Assembly: GCA_011799875.1 (NCBI GenBank)
Contig: CM022299.1
Location: forward strand, 36,972,755-37,036,754
Length of the DNA: 64,000 nt
Source: Thinopyrum elongatum
Lineage: Eukaryota; Streptophyta; Magnoliopsida; Poales; Poaceae
Reading direction: 5' to 3'
Positions 23,703 to 33,850 of this stretch are shown piece after piece (position 1 is the stretch's first letter; every line of letters starts with the position of its first letter). A program made the translations under genes and the position numbers. Under the pieces are notes generated by a model. It did no database searches, was not told the origin of the DNA, and worked only from the letters and a program-made list of their open reading frames with translations.

Positions 23703-24046
23703 GATGACTCGGCGGCTGCCATATGAGGAGGAAGTCACCGCTGATGAGCTCCTTGTAGTCTCTGGCATTCACCTTCCGAGACGCCCCAAGCACCGGCACG
23801 GCGGTGGCGTTGCAGCCCGGTATAGCGTAGCATCCAGCGATCACGCCCGTGGCGTTGTAACGCCCTTCGGCGCGGACAAACGTGTTGTTCCGGCACACCG
23901 TGTCCACCAGCCCCCCCGGGGCCTGCGGCGGCTTGGTGCAGTTGTAGATGAGATTCTGATTGAGGCTACTCATGGAGAACGGAGGCCCGATTTTGGTGGC
24001 CGTGTTGGCCTTGGGTACATGGCATCCATTCTCGCGGGAGAGATTG
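23703..24046 (-). pseudogene. Ectodomain exon F, 5'-truncated WAK-associated domain
   Basis: Reading from about 24046 the frame is homologous to the second half of the ectodomain exons (NLIYNCT, then a Cys-rich WAK-associated segment, then ISGDFLLIWQPPS). It ends at a phase-1 donor (CATC|GTAAG, exon end 23703) like its neighbours. The signal peptide and GUB_WAK_bind half are absent; the homology stops in AT-rich sequence at about 24050. There is therefore no start codon with a signal peptide, and the fragment is most likely a dead cassette or a cryptic internal exon. It lies only 330 bp upstream of the complete gene. Confidence 0.75.
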
Positions 24047-24059
24047 AAGCCTGATTTTT

Positions 24060-24620
24060 TACTTTCTTACTCTACTTGTTTTCAAATATATAAATACTTG
24101 TTCTCAAATGCATGAGCATCTCTTTTGAGACACATTACCAATTTCTTATGGTCATGAACAATATTTTGACATTTTAAAATTAGTATAAAAAGTAGGCTTA
24201 TGTATGACATAAGTATATTTTTATACGAACATTCAACATCTCCTCTTGATGTATTTTTATATGTCATTTCATAAAAATGGTTCCAGGAGTAAAAATCTTA
24301 AATATAAAAATGTATCATTTTTTAATAAAAAAAATGGTGTATTAGTGGGCTGCATAAGTGGCAGACACATTCGTTGCATCACGGCCGCCAGAAAAAAATA
24401 TAGGCCGAAGCACCCTGACTAGGCCGAAATTGCCCAAGAAAAGATATAGGCCCACTAGTCCAAGTTTTCCATAAAGTCTATTTGCCACTGGGCTGTCAGT
24501 GGATCAGTGAACAAGTAGTCCATGATGTCAATATTGGCCGTCGTGCAGACTTCAGAAGTTCATCCCCTCAAAAGGAAAAAAAAAACTTGAGAAGTTCAGA
24601 GTTCAGTTAAACTAGGCAGA
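24060..24620. repeat. Inter-cassette repeat block, copy 1
   Basis: An AT-rich part (24060-24330, with ATCTCTTTTGAGACACAT) is followed by a distinct part (24340-24610, with TTTGCCACTGGGCTGTCAGTGGATCAGTGAAC in pieces and TGCAGACTTCAGAAGTTCA). The same pair recurs at 26040-26600 and 31310-31870, and the second part alone at 35880-36070. It marks the spacers between ectodomain cassettes. Confidence 0.75.
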
Positions 24621-24770
24621 CGCCGAGAAGCCACTTACTATTCTGTACCATACCCCAGTTGAATGAACATCTAATGGTCCGCACGGCAACGTACGAACCT
24701 ACTGATAGCACTGGTTGACATACCTAGGAACTCGATTAAAAGATTATTTGACGGGGTGGACTGAACTCAC

Positions 24771-25358
24771 GTGCAGGGGGAGGAGGGGGCAGCTCCCATG
24801 TCAGGAGGAAGCCATCCCTCATGAGCTGCTCGTAGTCACTCGCGCTCGCCCCCGCCGACGAGCCTGGCACCGGCACGATGACGGCGTCGCAGCCCTCCAA
24901 AGCGTAGATGTTGTAGTTCCCGGAGGGGTCGTACTGTATAACACCCCACTACACTTGTCGTCGACACACAACATATCCAGCTTGCCCAGATCAACGGCAT
25001 ACAAGCTGCGTTTCTCGTAAGAGACGTTGAGGATTGCAAAGCCATTGTTTAAAGGTATAGAGCTCTGTAGGGTTGGAAAGCTGTTGTTAAGACAAGCAAC
25101 GTTGAAGTCCGGGCAGGGATCAGGACCGCATGATCTTCCCGTCTCTCTGTCGGTGAGTGAGAACGGATGAAAGATGCTGACATTGCCGCACTTCATGGCC
25201 GAGCAGCCTCCCCCTGCCGGTCCTCGCCCACAACGAGCATCAGTTCCAGCCACCACACCCCGGCCAAGACCAAGAGCCAGCAGCAGCTCATGAGCGAAGA
25301 GATTTGGAGAGATAGCAGTGAACAACAAAGAGGGGGTGTAGCGGGTTTCGGTGGACAT
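24771..25358 (-). pseudogene. Ectodomain exon E, broken by deletion and frameshifts
   Basis: The middle is clearly GUB_WAK_bind-like (KCGNVSIFHPFSLTDRETGR, FNVACLNN, GFAILNVSYE). The signal-peptide part is in another frame: an ATG there reads MSCCWLLVLAGVWW, which matches the leaders of B and D. The region after the VDDKCSGV segment lacks the stretch that holds the YNCT motif in the other copies (roughly 150 bp). The frame then changes before a tail that reads YALEGCDAV in yet another frame. The donor at the end is CAC|GTGAG (exon end 24771), phase 1 in the ancestral frame. At least two lesions make it non-functional as a full ectodomain. Its promoter-like block (25355-25605) is still recognisable. 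Confidence 0.8.
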
Positions 25359-25605
25359 GGGCTATGGGAAGGTTAGTAGCTAGAAACTACACGTAAGAGA
25401 GACTACCGTGGTCGAAGCTTTGAACCACATATATGCATGGGACGGCGAACGAAGAGAGTTCTACTGAACATTTGGCTGGAAATTTGGGCCAAGCGGTCAT
25501 CATCCAGGAAGTTTCCCAATAGAGACTTATCAAGTCTGCAGGTAAGGTATGTCATGACCATGACGTCCGTGATGTGACTGGAACCAGGACCAGGATATTT
25601 TCTGG
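25359..25605 (-). promoter_or_regulatory. Promoter-like block of cassette E
   Basis: Aligned with blocks upstream of B, C and D. Shared features on the plus strand are CATGGGCTATGGG, CTACACGTAAGAGAG, GTGGTCGAAGCT, CATATATG (25428-25435, TATA-like when read on the gene strand) and the far end CATGACCATGAC with GTGATGTGACTGGAACC. The TATA-like site is 70 bp from the ATG at 25358. Confidence 0.5.
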
Positions 25606-25849
25606 TATTGTTTAGACACTAATCTAATCCAATAGAGGGCTTGCACATTTCTACATCTGGACATTAAGTACACCTTTTTTTGGGCAACGTTAGCGTTTGT
25701 GATATGCGACCTGGCCAGCGTACGTAAACCAACTTCTCAGCCAACTTACAGATAGCAAATCTGTAGAATAATCAGGGTCTTTTAGATAGCAAATCTGTAG
25801 AATGATCATGGTCTTTTTGATTCAAATCACTTACACTGGATTTTGTTAT

Positions 25850-26050
25850 CATATTTATCAATTTTACTTTTTCTCCTTTTACTTTTTTTTCTTCACTTTT
25901 TATTTCCATTTCTTTCTTAAAACACTGTCTTCTTTCTTTAATGTATTATATGAATTTATTTCCTTGTTTATCAATGTATTATATGAATTTATTTGCTTGT
26001 TTATATTTTCTTTCTTTAACTTTTACTGTACTTATATATACACTTCTTTT
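25850..26050. repeat. T-rich low-complexity tract
   Basis: A run dominated by T on the plus strand, with a local repeat of ATGTATTATATGAATTTATTT at 25940-25960 and 25973-25993. It has a counterpart at 31100-31290, so it belongs to the duplicated cassette spacer. The open frame across it is an effect of composition. Confidence 0.6.
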
Positions 26051-26600
26051 AAAAGTTGTGAACCTTTGTTTTCAAATACATGAATACTTGTTCTAAATAC
26101 ATGAACATCTCTTTTGAGACACATGACCATTTTTTTATAGTTATGAATAATTATTTTGAAATATATCAACATATTTTAATTTAGTACCAAAAATAGGTTC
26201 ATGTATGACATAAAAATTAATTTACATGAAAATCAACATTTCCTCTTGATGGATTAGAAGGAGTTTTTATATGTCATTTCATTAAAATGACCATATTTAT
26301 TTAAATACATAACTGTATCATATTTTTACGAATATAAAAAATGCATTAGTGGGCTGCACAAGTGGCAGGCCCACCAGCCAGAATTGGCTCAAAATATAAT
26401 TAAAAAAAACACTAACGAGTAAAGCACCAATTGCTACTGGGCTGTCTACTGGGCAGGCTAAATTACCCCCAAAAATATAAAAGGCCAACTACTCCCGAGT
26501 TTCATAAAGTCATTTTGCTACTGGGCTGTCTGAGGATGCATGAGTGAACAAGTCCACGATGTCGTGATTAGGCTGAAGTTCTGTCCGAAGACTTTGTTAC
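26040..26600. repeat. Inter-cassette repeat block, copy 2
   Basis: Homologous to 24060-24620 and 31310-31870: the same AT-rich part with ATGAACATCTCTTTTGAGAC, then GCATTAGTGGGCTGCACAAG, then GCTACTGGGCTGTCT. It lies between exon D and the promoter block of E. Confidence 0.75.
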
Positions 26601-26827
26601 CCCAGTTCAACATGTTAATGAATGTCTAATGACTTACAACCTCCGCTTCTTAGCCAACCAAAACGACTTATATTTTGAAACGGAAGAGGTAATACTACCT
26701 ACTGAGAGCACTAAGTACTAACATGATTGATTGTTTGGTTCGATTAGGGAAATCCAAGCAAATTAGGCACTCCACATCCTAGCTTAGCTACGAACTTGAC
26801 TAAAAATTAACTGATGGGTAAACTTAC

Positions 26828-27509
26828 GTGGAAGAGGAGGAGGTTCATCCCAGGTCAAGAGAAAGCCATCGCTAATGAGCCGCTCATAATCGCTCGCATT
26901 CGCCTCACCCGAGGACCCCATCACCGGCAGTATGATAGTATTGCAGCCCACATAGCCTCCATAGTCGCTCGACTCATTGTAACGTCCTCCCGCACGGACA
27001 AGCACCTTGATCTCTTTCCCGCACTCTGCGGTCGTCTGCACCAGCTCTCTGTCCCCGCGTGCGGCAGCCGCCGCTGCGGCCTCCATGCAATTGTACAAGA
27101 TGAGGTTCAGGCTGCCCGGGTCGACCCTAAACAGGTGGCCCAGTTTGACGGAGGTGTTCAACATCGGTGTTTGGCAGCTGCCGGAGGTTGCCAGTATTGG
27201 CATTTTCCCTTCATCAACGACATGCAATCTGTCTTCCTCGTAGGAGATGTTGATGATTGCAAAGCCAAAACTGAAGGGTATAGAGCTCCGCAGAACTGGA
27301 GAACTGCTGTTGAAGCAAGTAACCTCGAAGTCTGGGGGGCCACATGATCTTCCCGTCTCTATGTCAGTGAGCCAGAACGGGTGGGAGATGGTGACGTTGC
27401 CGCATTTGGCCGAGCAGCCTTCCCCTTGAGGCTCCTTGGCCGCGTCGAGCAGCAGTGGCAACCACCAAACCCAGGCGAAGGCAAGGAACCAGCAGCAGCT
27501 GGGAGCCAT
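26828..27509 (-). CDS. Ectodomain exon D (GUB_WAK_bind plus WAK-associated), intact
   Basis: An open 682-bp exon starting at ATG 27507-27509 (MAPSCCWFLAFAWVWW) and ending at donor CCAC|GTAAG (exon end 26828), phase 1. The start was chosen because it opens directly on a hydrophobic leader; an in-frame ATG 63 bp upstream would bury it. After the leader come KCGNVTISHPFWLTDIETGR, several cysteines, the YNC motif, a run of eight alanines broken by Glu, and ISDGFLLTWDEPPP. No transmembrane or kinase exon follows before the next cassette. If the donor is not used, translation continues 14 codons (RKFTHQL...) to a stop, giving a secreted protein of about 241 residues. If used, the phase fits the acceptor at 21490. 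It may bind wall polysaccharide or another extracellular ligand; this is inferred from the family. Confidence 0.75.
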
Positions 27510-27830
27510 CGGAGAAGAAGATTTCGAAAGATTGAGCACCAAAGAGGATGACTGGATCGGTGCGGTGGTCATGGGCTATGGGGACATAGACTACACGTAA
27601 GAGAGAATAGCGTGGTCGAAGCTCCAACCATATATGCAACCGATTGGCCGGAACATTTGACTGGAAAATTCGGCCTAGCGATCATCCTCCACGAAATTCC
27701 CCAGTTGACCGCTGGACTGGTGTAAGCCATGGCTTAATATAACGACTTTGACGGGGTAAGCCATGACCATGACCTTCGTGAGCCCGTGATGTGACTGGAA
27801 CCGGGATGCTTGGCCCGATTATTTTGGTTC
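27510..27830 (-). promoter_or_regulatory. Promoter-like block of cassette D
   Basis: Conserved with the blocks of B, C and E: CATGGGCTATGGG at 27570, CTACACGTAAGAGAG at 27591, GTGGTCGAAGCTCCAACC, TATA-like CATATATG at 27629-27636, and CATGACCATGACC near 27765. Two W-box-like TTGAC[CT] sites lie at 27657-27662 and 27705-27710. The TATA-like site is about 120 bp from the ATG. W-boxes are the binding sites of WRKY defence regulators; their use here is inference. Confidence 0.5.
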
Positions 27831-27864
27831 CGGCTACTTTGCCCTCTTGTCCGCTAGCAAGCTA

Positions 27865-28022
27865 CTTCCTCTATTCCTAAATATAGGTCTTTCTAGAGAT
27901 TTCAATACGGACTACATACGGAGCAAAATGAATGAATCTACACTAAAAAATATGTCTATATGCATCCATATGTAGTTTATATTGAAATCTCTAGAAAGAC
28001 TTATATTTAGAAACGCAGGGAG
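27865..28022. mobile_element. Stowaway-type MITE (Tc1/mariner)
   Basis: A 158-bp element with long inverted arms: TATTCCTAAATATAGGTCTT at the left matched by AAGACTTATATTTAGAAACG at the right, and TCTAGAGATTTCAAT against ATTGAAATCTCTAGA. It is flanked by TA on both sides (27863-27864, 28023-28024), the target of Tc1/mariner elements. Its ends (CTTCCTCTATTCC and CAGGGAG) are decayed forms of the CTCCCTCCGTTCC terminus common in wheat-tribe Stowaways. It has no coding capacity. Confidence 0.85.
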
Positions 28023-28089
28023 TAGCCTTCATACTTGGCATGTAATTAACGGTATCCAACACCATTTTCTAAAAAAATAAACTCAAATA

Positions 28090-28520
28090 CACAAAAATGC
28101 AAGTGTTTAGGATTCCAATTCTTTCTATAAGCAAACTTGGCTTTCAGTATTTAGAATTCTTTCTATAAAACATGTTTGCATCTTAGTGTTAGAATTCCGA
28201 GAATTTTTTCTACCAACCACCTTGTGCCCAATTCCAAAGCAAATTTCTGTTGAGTTGTCTTGTTAAATTTTTAATGTTTTTCATCAAAAAGGAGGTTAAA
28301 CCATCCCGTCGAACTTTGCATCAATTGATCCATGCAACCATCTTTGCTAAAAAATAAAAAATCGATGCAGTCATCTTGAAAGAAAATTCTACGTCCGCAT
28401 GGTGTAACTAAAAAAACTTCTAGCACTTCTCCAAGTGTTTTCACTGTAGTAATCAATATGCCTTGATATTCATTATCTATGTGCATACGTTTCAAGATTC
28501 CAAAAATAGAAAGGGCTTGG
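28090..28520. repeat. Upstream spacer block shared with 30530-30890, copy 1
   Basis: Shared words with 30530-30890 include TTTAGAATTCTTTCTA, AGGTTAAACCATC, ATTGTAGTAA-like and AAAGGGCTTGG in the same order. It sits upstream of cassette D as its partner sits upstream of C, showing that the duplicated unit extended well beyond the exon and promoter. Confidence 0.65.
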
Positions 28521-29100
28521 CAGAATCACAAGCCTTGGTCATGGGCTATTTGGACGAACTTGGGCGATTCACAGGTCGGGCCGCCTCGATGGCGCACTAC
28601 TTGTGCTGGTGCTCATGGCAGTGGACTGGAACGTCAAGCCGATGTCGTTGTCGTAGCCGTGGATCCTGAACATGAGCGTCCTACCACGCGCCGACACTCC
28701 CGCCCTCCGGGCGCCACGAACGCCTTAAGAGGCGGCGCACACCTGCGACGACTCGCCCTCCGCGCCATTGGGCCGCGTAGTACTCTGCCTCCGTCGATGC
28801 GTCTGTGCCTGGGCGCGCGCGCATTTGTGCTGCTATTCCGTGTGTGCGTCTAGCCTTCCCTCGCTTTCCCAAGCGTCTCTCCCGAGACCCACCATTGTCC
28901 CCGCCCAGGCTAGTCGTCGGAAGGAAGAAGATGGAGAGAGACTTTCATGTGGGGTCAATTCATCTGACAAGTTAAAGTTGAGGGCTCGGGGTCCGACCCT
29001 AATTTAACTTCTCACATCTTAAGGAGTTAAGTTTGAGAAAGCATATAATGAGTTAAATTATAAGGGATCAGGTAGAGATGCTCTTAGGCACTGCCCGACT
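28521..29100. other. GC-rich degenerate sequence, nothing assigned
   Basis: A GC-rich patch (28640-28900) with CG-dense composition inside otherwise AT-rich spacer. The frames across it are unlike any family I recognise. It is probably a decayed transposon fragment that is absent from the other cassettes. Confidence 0.35.
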
Positions 29101-29261
29101 GTATGATGAACGTCCGCACGATTATGCATGATAAACCTCAGCTTTATCCTCAGCTAGTGAGTGACATGCTTAATTGCTTAGTTCGATAGAGAAATCCTAG
29201 CAAATTTGGCACCGCACTAACTAGAAACTTGATTAAAAGATGATTTGGCGGGTGAACTTAC

Positions 29262-29936
29262 CTAGATTGGGATCCCATGTCAAGAGGAAGCCATCGTTAA
29301 TGAGCTGCTCGTAGTCGCTCGCGTTCGTCTCACCCGACGATGAGCCCAGCACCGGCGTGACCACAGCGTCGCAACCGTCCAAAGCGTAGCCGCCATAGTT
29401 CCCGGTCACGTCGTAACGCACTCCTGTGCAGACAACTTGCGCTTGTTCTCACACCTCAGGCTCGTCTGCACCAGCTCTCTGTCCCAGCGTGCCACAGCCG
29501 CCGCCGCTGCCGTCTCCGTGCAGTTGTACAAGATGAGGTTCAGGCCAACGGGGTCGATCATAAACGGTCGGGCCAGTTTGACGGAGGCGTTTAATATCGT
29601 TACTTGGCAGCTGTTGGAGGCTTGCAGTAATTCCAGATGGCCTCGATCAACCACGCGCAAATTGTTTTCCTTGTAAGAGATATCGATGATTGCAAAGCCG
29701 GAGCTCCCAAGTATGGAGCTCCGTAGACCTGGAAATCTGTTGTTATGGCAAGCGACCTCGAAGTCTTGGGAACCACACGATCTTGGCGCCTCCTCGTCAG
29801 AGAGCCAGAATGGGTCGGAGACGGTGAGGTTGCTGCACCTCTTGGCAGAGCAGTCTCCCCCTTGGTCCTCGGTCGCCGCCGCGGCGAGCATCAGTGCTAG
29901 CCACAGGGCCCGGAAGAACCAGCAGCTTGCAGACAT
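29262..29936 (-). pseudogene. Ectodomain exon C, frameshifted
   Basis: From ATG 29934-29936 the frame has a clean leader (MSASCWFFRALWLALMLAAA) and GUB_WAK_bind-like part (RCSNLTVSDPFWLSDEEAPR, FEVACHNN, YNCTE). After LRCEN near 29450 it runs into a stop (29406). The remainder continues in another frame from about 29421: RYDVTGNYGGYALDGCDAV and INDGFLLTWDPN, ending at donor CTAG|GTAAG (exon end 29262). Alignment with B indicates a net loss of four bases at about 29425-29450. The promoter-like block and splice donor are intact, so the break looks recent. Confidence 0.82.
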
Positions 29937-30245
29937 CGGAGCAGCAGATTTGGAAAGATTGCAGTGAACAACAAAGGGGGTGACTGGATCGGTTGCCCTG
30001 GGCTATGGGAGTTAGGCTACACGTAAGAGAGGATAGAGTGGTCGAAGCTCGAACCATTTATGGGGACAGCAAGTGAGCGGAGTTCTATTGGCCGAAATAT
30101 TTGACTGGAAATTTGGGCCAAGAGATCATCCTCCACGTATACTAGTAAGCAATGATCAGTAAAATTTCAGACTAATAACCCCTTTGACGAAGTAACCCAT
30201 GACCATGACCCCCATGAGCCCGTGATGTGACAGGAGCCAGTATGC
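29937..30245 (-). promoter_or_regulatory. Promoter-like block of cassette C
   Basis: Shows the shared words GGGCTATGGGAG, CTACACGTAAGAGAGGATAG, GTGGTCGAAGCTCGAACC, then CATTTATG at 30055-30062 in the place of CATATATG, then TTGACT (W-box-like, 30101-30106) and CATGACCATGACC. The TATA-like site is about 119 bp from the ATG, as in cassette D. Confidence 0.5.
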
Positions 30246-30529
30246 TTAGCCTTGTAACTTAGGTTCCACCTACTCTGTGCTCTTGTTTGCGAAAGAGAAG
30301 ATTCTGATCTTTGTACAACCTTCCCACTAACCTTCTGTTTCACAATACAGAAAAAGCCCTCTAACCTTCTGTTTCACATTTCTACATCTAGGTATCACAC
30401 TTCTTTTTTCAACCTTCGCATTTATGATGTGCGACTTGGCCAGCGTCGGAAAAGAAAATTCACAACCAACTTAGAAATAGCAAATTTGTAGAATAATTAC
30501 GGTATTTTTTAGATTCAGTTGAATTACAA

Positions 30530-30890
30530 CAGACTTTTTTTGTAGGATTTTAGTCTTTAGAATTCTTTCTACACAACACGTTTGAATCTAAAGACTAGAT
30601 TCCTTAAAAAAAAAAAAATGCCAGTCACCTTGTATCCAATTCTAAAGCAAAACTCTTCTTCGGTCGACTTTTTATTTCTTAAAAAAAATCATTCAAATGG
30701 AGGTTAAACCATCTACGGACTCGATCTGTATCAGTAGATCCAACCATCCTAATAGAAAACCCTAAATCATATGACGCAACTAAATAACTTTTATCCCTTA
30801 TCCAAGTATTTTTATTGTAGTAAACAATATGCTTCATTGTTTATGTGAGTACATTTCAAGAACCCCCAAACATAAAGGGCTTGGCGGCCC
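30530..30890. repeat. Upstream spacer block, copy 2
   Basis: Partner of 28090-28520, upstream of cassette C. Contains an A-run at 30605-30617. No gene. Confidence 0.6.
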
Positions 30891-31099
30891 AGGACCAAGG
30901 CTTGAAACTCGGGTCACGGGCTACGCCAGATGGAAGACTCCTTTTTCTGCAATCCAGAAAACCCATGTTGGGCCATTTTTTCCATAGGCGTGAAGTGCAT
31001 TGAAATCCTAATTTCAGTTTGGGTGGGAGCAAAGGGACGCTCTGCCAGAATAGTGGATGCTGATGGGTGCCCCATTGATGGGTAATTTATCTCGTACTT

Positions 31100-31870
31100 T
31101 TTGTGTGTTTTGTTTTTCTTTTATTTTGATACTTGCCTCTTTTCTTTTCTGCCTTTTCCTTTTGATTTTTTGTTATTTAATTACCTTTCTTTCTCTTTTT
31201 TTCATTTTTCATTTTTTTATTTTTGTTTCTTTTTAAAACATTACCTTCTTATTTTTCAAACTTTAGTTGCTTATTTTATTTACTTATTTTGGGTTAAAAT
31301 GAGCATGTTTTACCTAATGTACATGCACACCTCTTTGTTAGAGACATGAAATTGTGTTTTCAAGTACATGAATATTTGTGTTGAAATACATAAACATCTC
31401 TATTGATGTACATGAATGTTTTTTCATAGTCATGACCAATTTAAAAAATCTATTAGTTTTTCAATTAGTACAAAAATAGGCTTACCTAAGATATATGTTT
31501 TTACACGAATAATCAACATTTATTTCTTGACATATCAAAATAACTTTGGATATTCCATACCATTCAAAAGAATTCTGAAAATATGTATTCTTAAATAAAT
31601 CAAAAGTGTGTATTATTGGGTTGCGCAAGTGCCTGGCCCGTTTCATTGGCTGCCCAGCAGGCGTCTCCGCCACTAACGAACGATGACAAAACGTGCCCTA
31701 GAGAAATGAATACAGGCCCATTAGGCTGATTTTCAAAAAGTCTATTTGCCACTGGGCTGTCAGTAGATAAGTTAATGAGTCCATGATGCCAATTTTGGCC
31801 GTAGTGCAGACTTGAGAAGTTCAGACTTCAGGCTAGGCAGAGTTGAGAAGTTCAGAGTTCAGACCATAAA
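31100..31870. repeat. T-rich tract and inter-cassette repeat block, copy 3
   Basis: 31100-31290 is T-rich (counterpart of 25850-26050). 31310-31600 matches the AT-rich part, and 31610-31870 the part with TTTGCCACTGGGCTGTCAGTAG and TGCAGACTTGAGAAGTTCAG, of the blocks at 24060 and 26040. It lies between exon B and the upstream spacer of C. Confidence 0.7.
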
Positions 31871-32316
31871 TCGATTTTCACCATATAAGTCACTTGTTGA
31901 ACGAACTTGTAATGATGCTACGTACCTACTGAGAGCACTAGTTTCCCAGCGAGAGTACTCTGCCTTGGAATGGAGAAAGGAGACAGGCAAGGCTAATATG
32001 CTGCCATATATCATGCCGCAAAGATATCCGGAGAAAATCTAACTAAAACAAGCACGTCTCGCAGCACGTGTCAATTTGGCCAGCATAGGCTATGGTGAAG
32101 TAGCCCCACATCTTGGGAAAGCAAGAGGCAGGAAACTAGTGACATCTACTTGATGTGAAATTTAGTATAGGAAATTCGTGATGAGGCACGATCAACTTTA
32201 GACTTATCCTTCGTTAGTGAGTGACATGATTTGATATGGGAAATCCAAACGAAACCACTACGGCTAGCAAGGAGGGAGCCTGATGAAAAGATGAATTGAT
32301 TTGCGGGTGAACTTAC

Positions 32317-32983
32317 CTGCAGGGGGTGGATCCCATGTCAGGAGGAAGCCGTCGCTGATGAGCCGCTCGTAGTCACTCGCGTTGGCCTCACCCGACAAGC
32401 CCATCATTGGCACGACGAGAGCATTGCACCCCTCCAAGGTGTAGCTGACGTAGTTCCCCGTCTCATCAAAACGCACTCCGGCGCGAACATAAGTGTTCCT
32501 CCTGTTCCCGCATCTCACCTCCGCCAGCGCCCTGTCCCGTTGCGCCACCACCTTGGTGCAGTTGTAGAAGACGAGGTTCAGGTTGGCCGGGTCGACCTTA
32601 AACGGCAGTGCCAGCTTGCCGGAGGTGTTCCATCTCGGGAAATGGCAGCTGCTGTTGGAGACGTTGAAGTCTTTCTCTTTCTGTGCATCAACCACAAGCA
32701 AACTGCGTTCCTCGTAGGAGATGTCCATGATCGCAAAGCCACTGGATCCAGAGCTCCGGAGAACTGGAGTGTCGTTGAGGCAACCGACCTCAAAATCCAA
32801 GGGACCACATGACCTTCCCATCTCCAATTGGGGGAGCCAAAACGGGTGGGAGATTGTGAGGTTGCCGCACGTCTTAGCCGAGCTTGAGCAGCCTTCGCCT
32901 TGCTGCTCCTCAGACCCGGCGAGCATCAGTGGCAGCGACCATACCCAAACGAACACCAAGAACAAGCAACTTGTAGGAGCCAT
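32317..32983 (-). CDS. Ectodomain exon B (GUB_WAK_bind plus WAK-associated), intact
   Basis: An open 667-bp exon from ATG 32981-32983 (MAPTSCLFLVFVWVWSLPLM, a clear leader) to donor GCAG|GTAAG (exon end 32317), phase 1. The frame is open further upstream, but those codons precede the leader and overlap the promoter-like block, so the inner ATG is chosen. The protein carries CGNLTISHPFWLPQLEMGR, FEVGCLN, VFYNCTK, CGNRRNTYVRAG, LEGCNALVVP and LISDGFLLTWDPPPAG. There is no membrane or kinase exon before cassette C. Spliced to the acceptor at 21490 it would read on in frame into GDSGKTSIK and the membrane span. Read-through gives 18 more codons and a secreted form of about 239 residues. This is the best-preserved cassette together with D. 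Confidence 0.78.
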
Positions 32984-33245
32984 CAGAACAGAAGATTTGG
33001 CCGTGGGGTGGGGGCGAGATGTATGAGAGGATATCGTGGTTGAAGAAGCATATATGTGGACGAATGCTATGGCCGGAACAAATGACCGGAAAGGTGGGGC
33101 AAAGCTATCATCATCCATGAATTCCCTCAACCACCACTTGGACTTGTAGGCCATGGTTTCTGAATTTCTAATTGTTACCACATTGACGAGTAAGCCATCA
33201 ACATGACCTCTGTGTGCCCGTGATGTGACATGAACCTGGATGCTT
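32984..33245 (-). promoter_or_regulatory. Promoter-like block of cassette B
   Basis: More diverged than the others but collinear: ATGAGAGGATATCGTGGTTGA, TATA-like CATATATG at 33049-33056 (about 66 bp from the ATG), GCCGGAACAAATGACCGG, and GTGCCCGTGATGTGACATGAACC at the far end. Confidence 0.45.
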
Positions 33246-33850
33246 ATAGGCTGTTTGTTTCCATACCGGCTACTTCATGCTTTTGTGAGCTATCTAAATA
33301 CAAGATCCCTTTGACCCTTTATCGAGAAAAAATTAGATACTGTACACCCTCTCTTAATTGAATTGGGTTATTGGGTTATTCAGACAAGATCCCTTTGTCC
33401 CTTTGTGCCTATGAAAAGGAAGATCATTTATTGGGTTATTGGGTTGCGCATGTTAAAGAATTCTGCTTCAGTACACCCTCTCTTAATTGAATCAATGGCT
33501 GAGATTAAAGAATACCCCTTAAGCTAAGAGGGCATGATGATCATATCCAAAATTAATAATCCATTAATCGTTGTACCCACTCTTAGTCCAGACCGAAGAT
33601 ATCGTCCACCAAACATGCGTATTTGTCTTTCAAGTAAACCGAGGGTGCATCTCACGGTGGTCTTACAGAAGCACGGATTAGCAGCGAGTAACCTCACTGG
33701 AGTTGGGTGGAGCATAGAGATCGATGGTGCCTGACAGAAGCACTACAGTATGCGGGAGGTCTCGCCAGAGAGCACGAGAACAAAACGAGATGAGATGGAG
33801 AAGGTGAGACAGTAGCATGTTGCATCTCAACAAGTGGCGCAGCCAAGATT
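33246..33850. repeat. Spacer with a local direct repeat
   Basis: Two copies of ACACCCTCTCTTAATTGAAT (33342-33362 and 33474-33493), with ACAAGATCCCTTTG and TTATTGGGTTATTGGG also doubled, show a local duplication of roughly 100 bp. No gene is visible in the rest. Confidence 0.55.

Noticed and set aside
25802..26083. Phe/Tyr-rich frame of 93 codons (and a similar one at 31101-31349)
   Set aside because: T-rich low-complexity sequence translates as hydrophobic residues; duplicated spacer, not a membrane protein gene.
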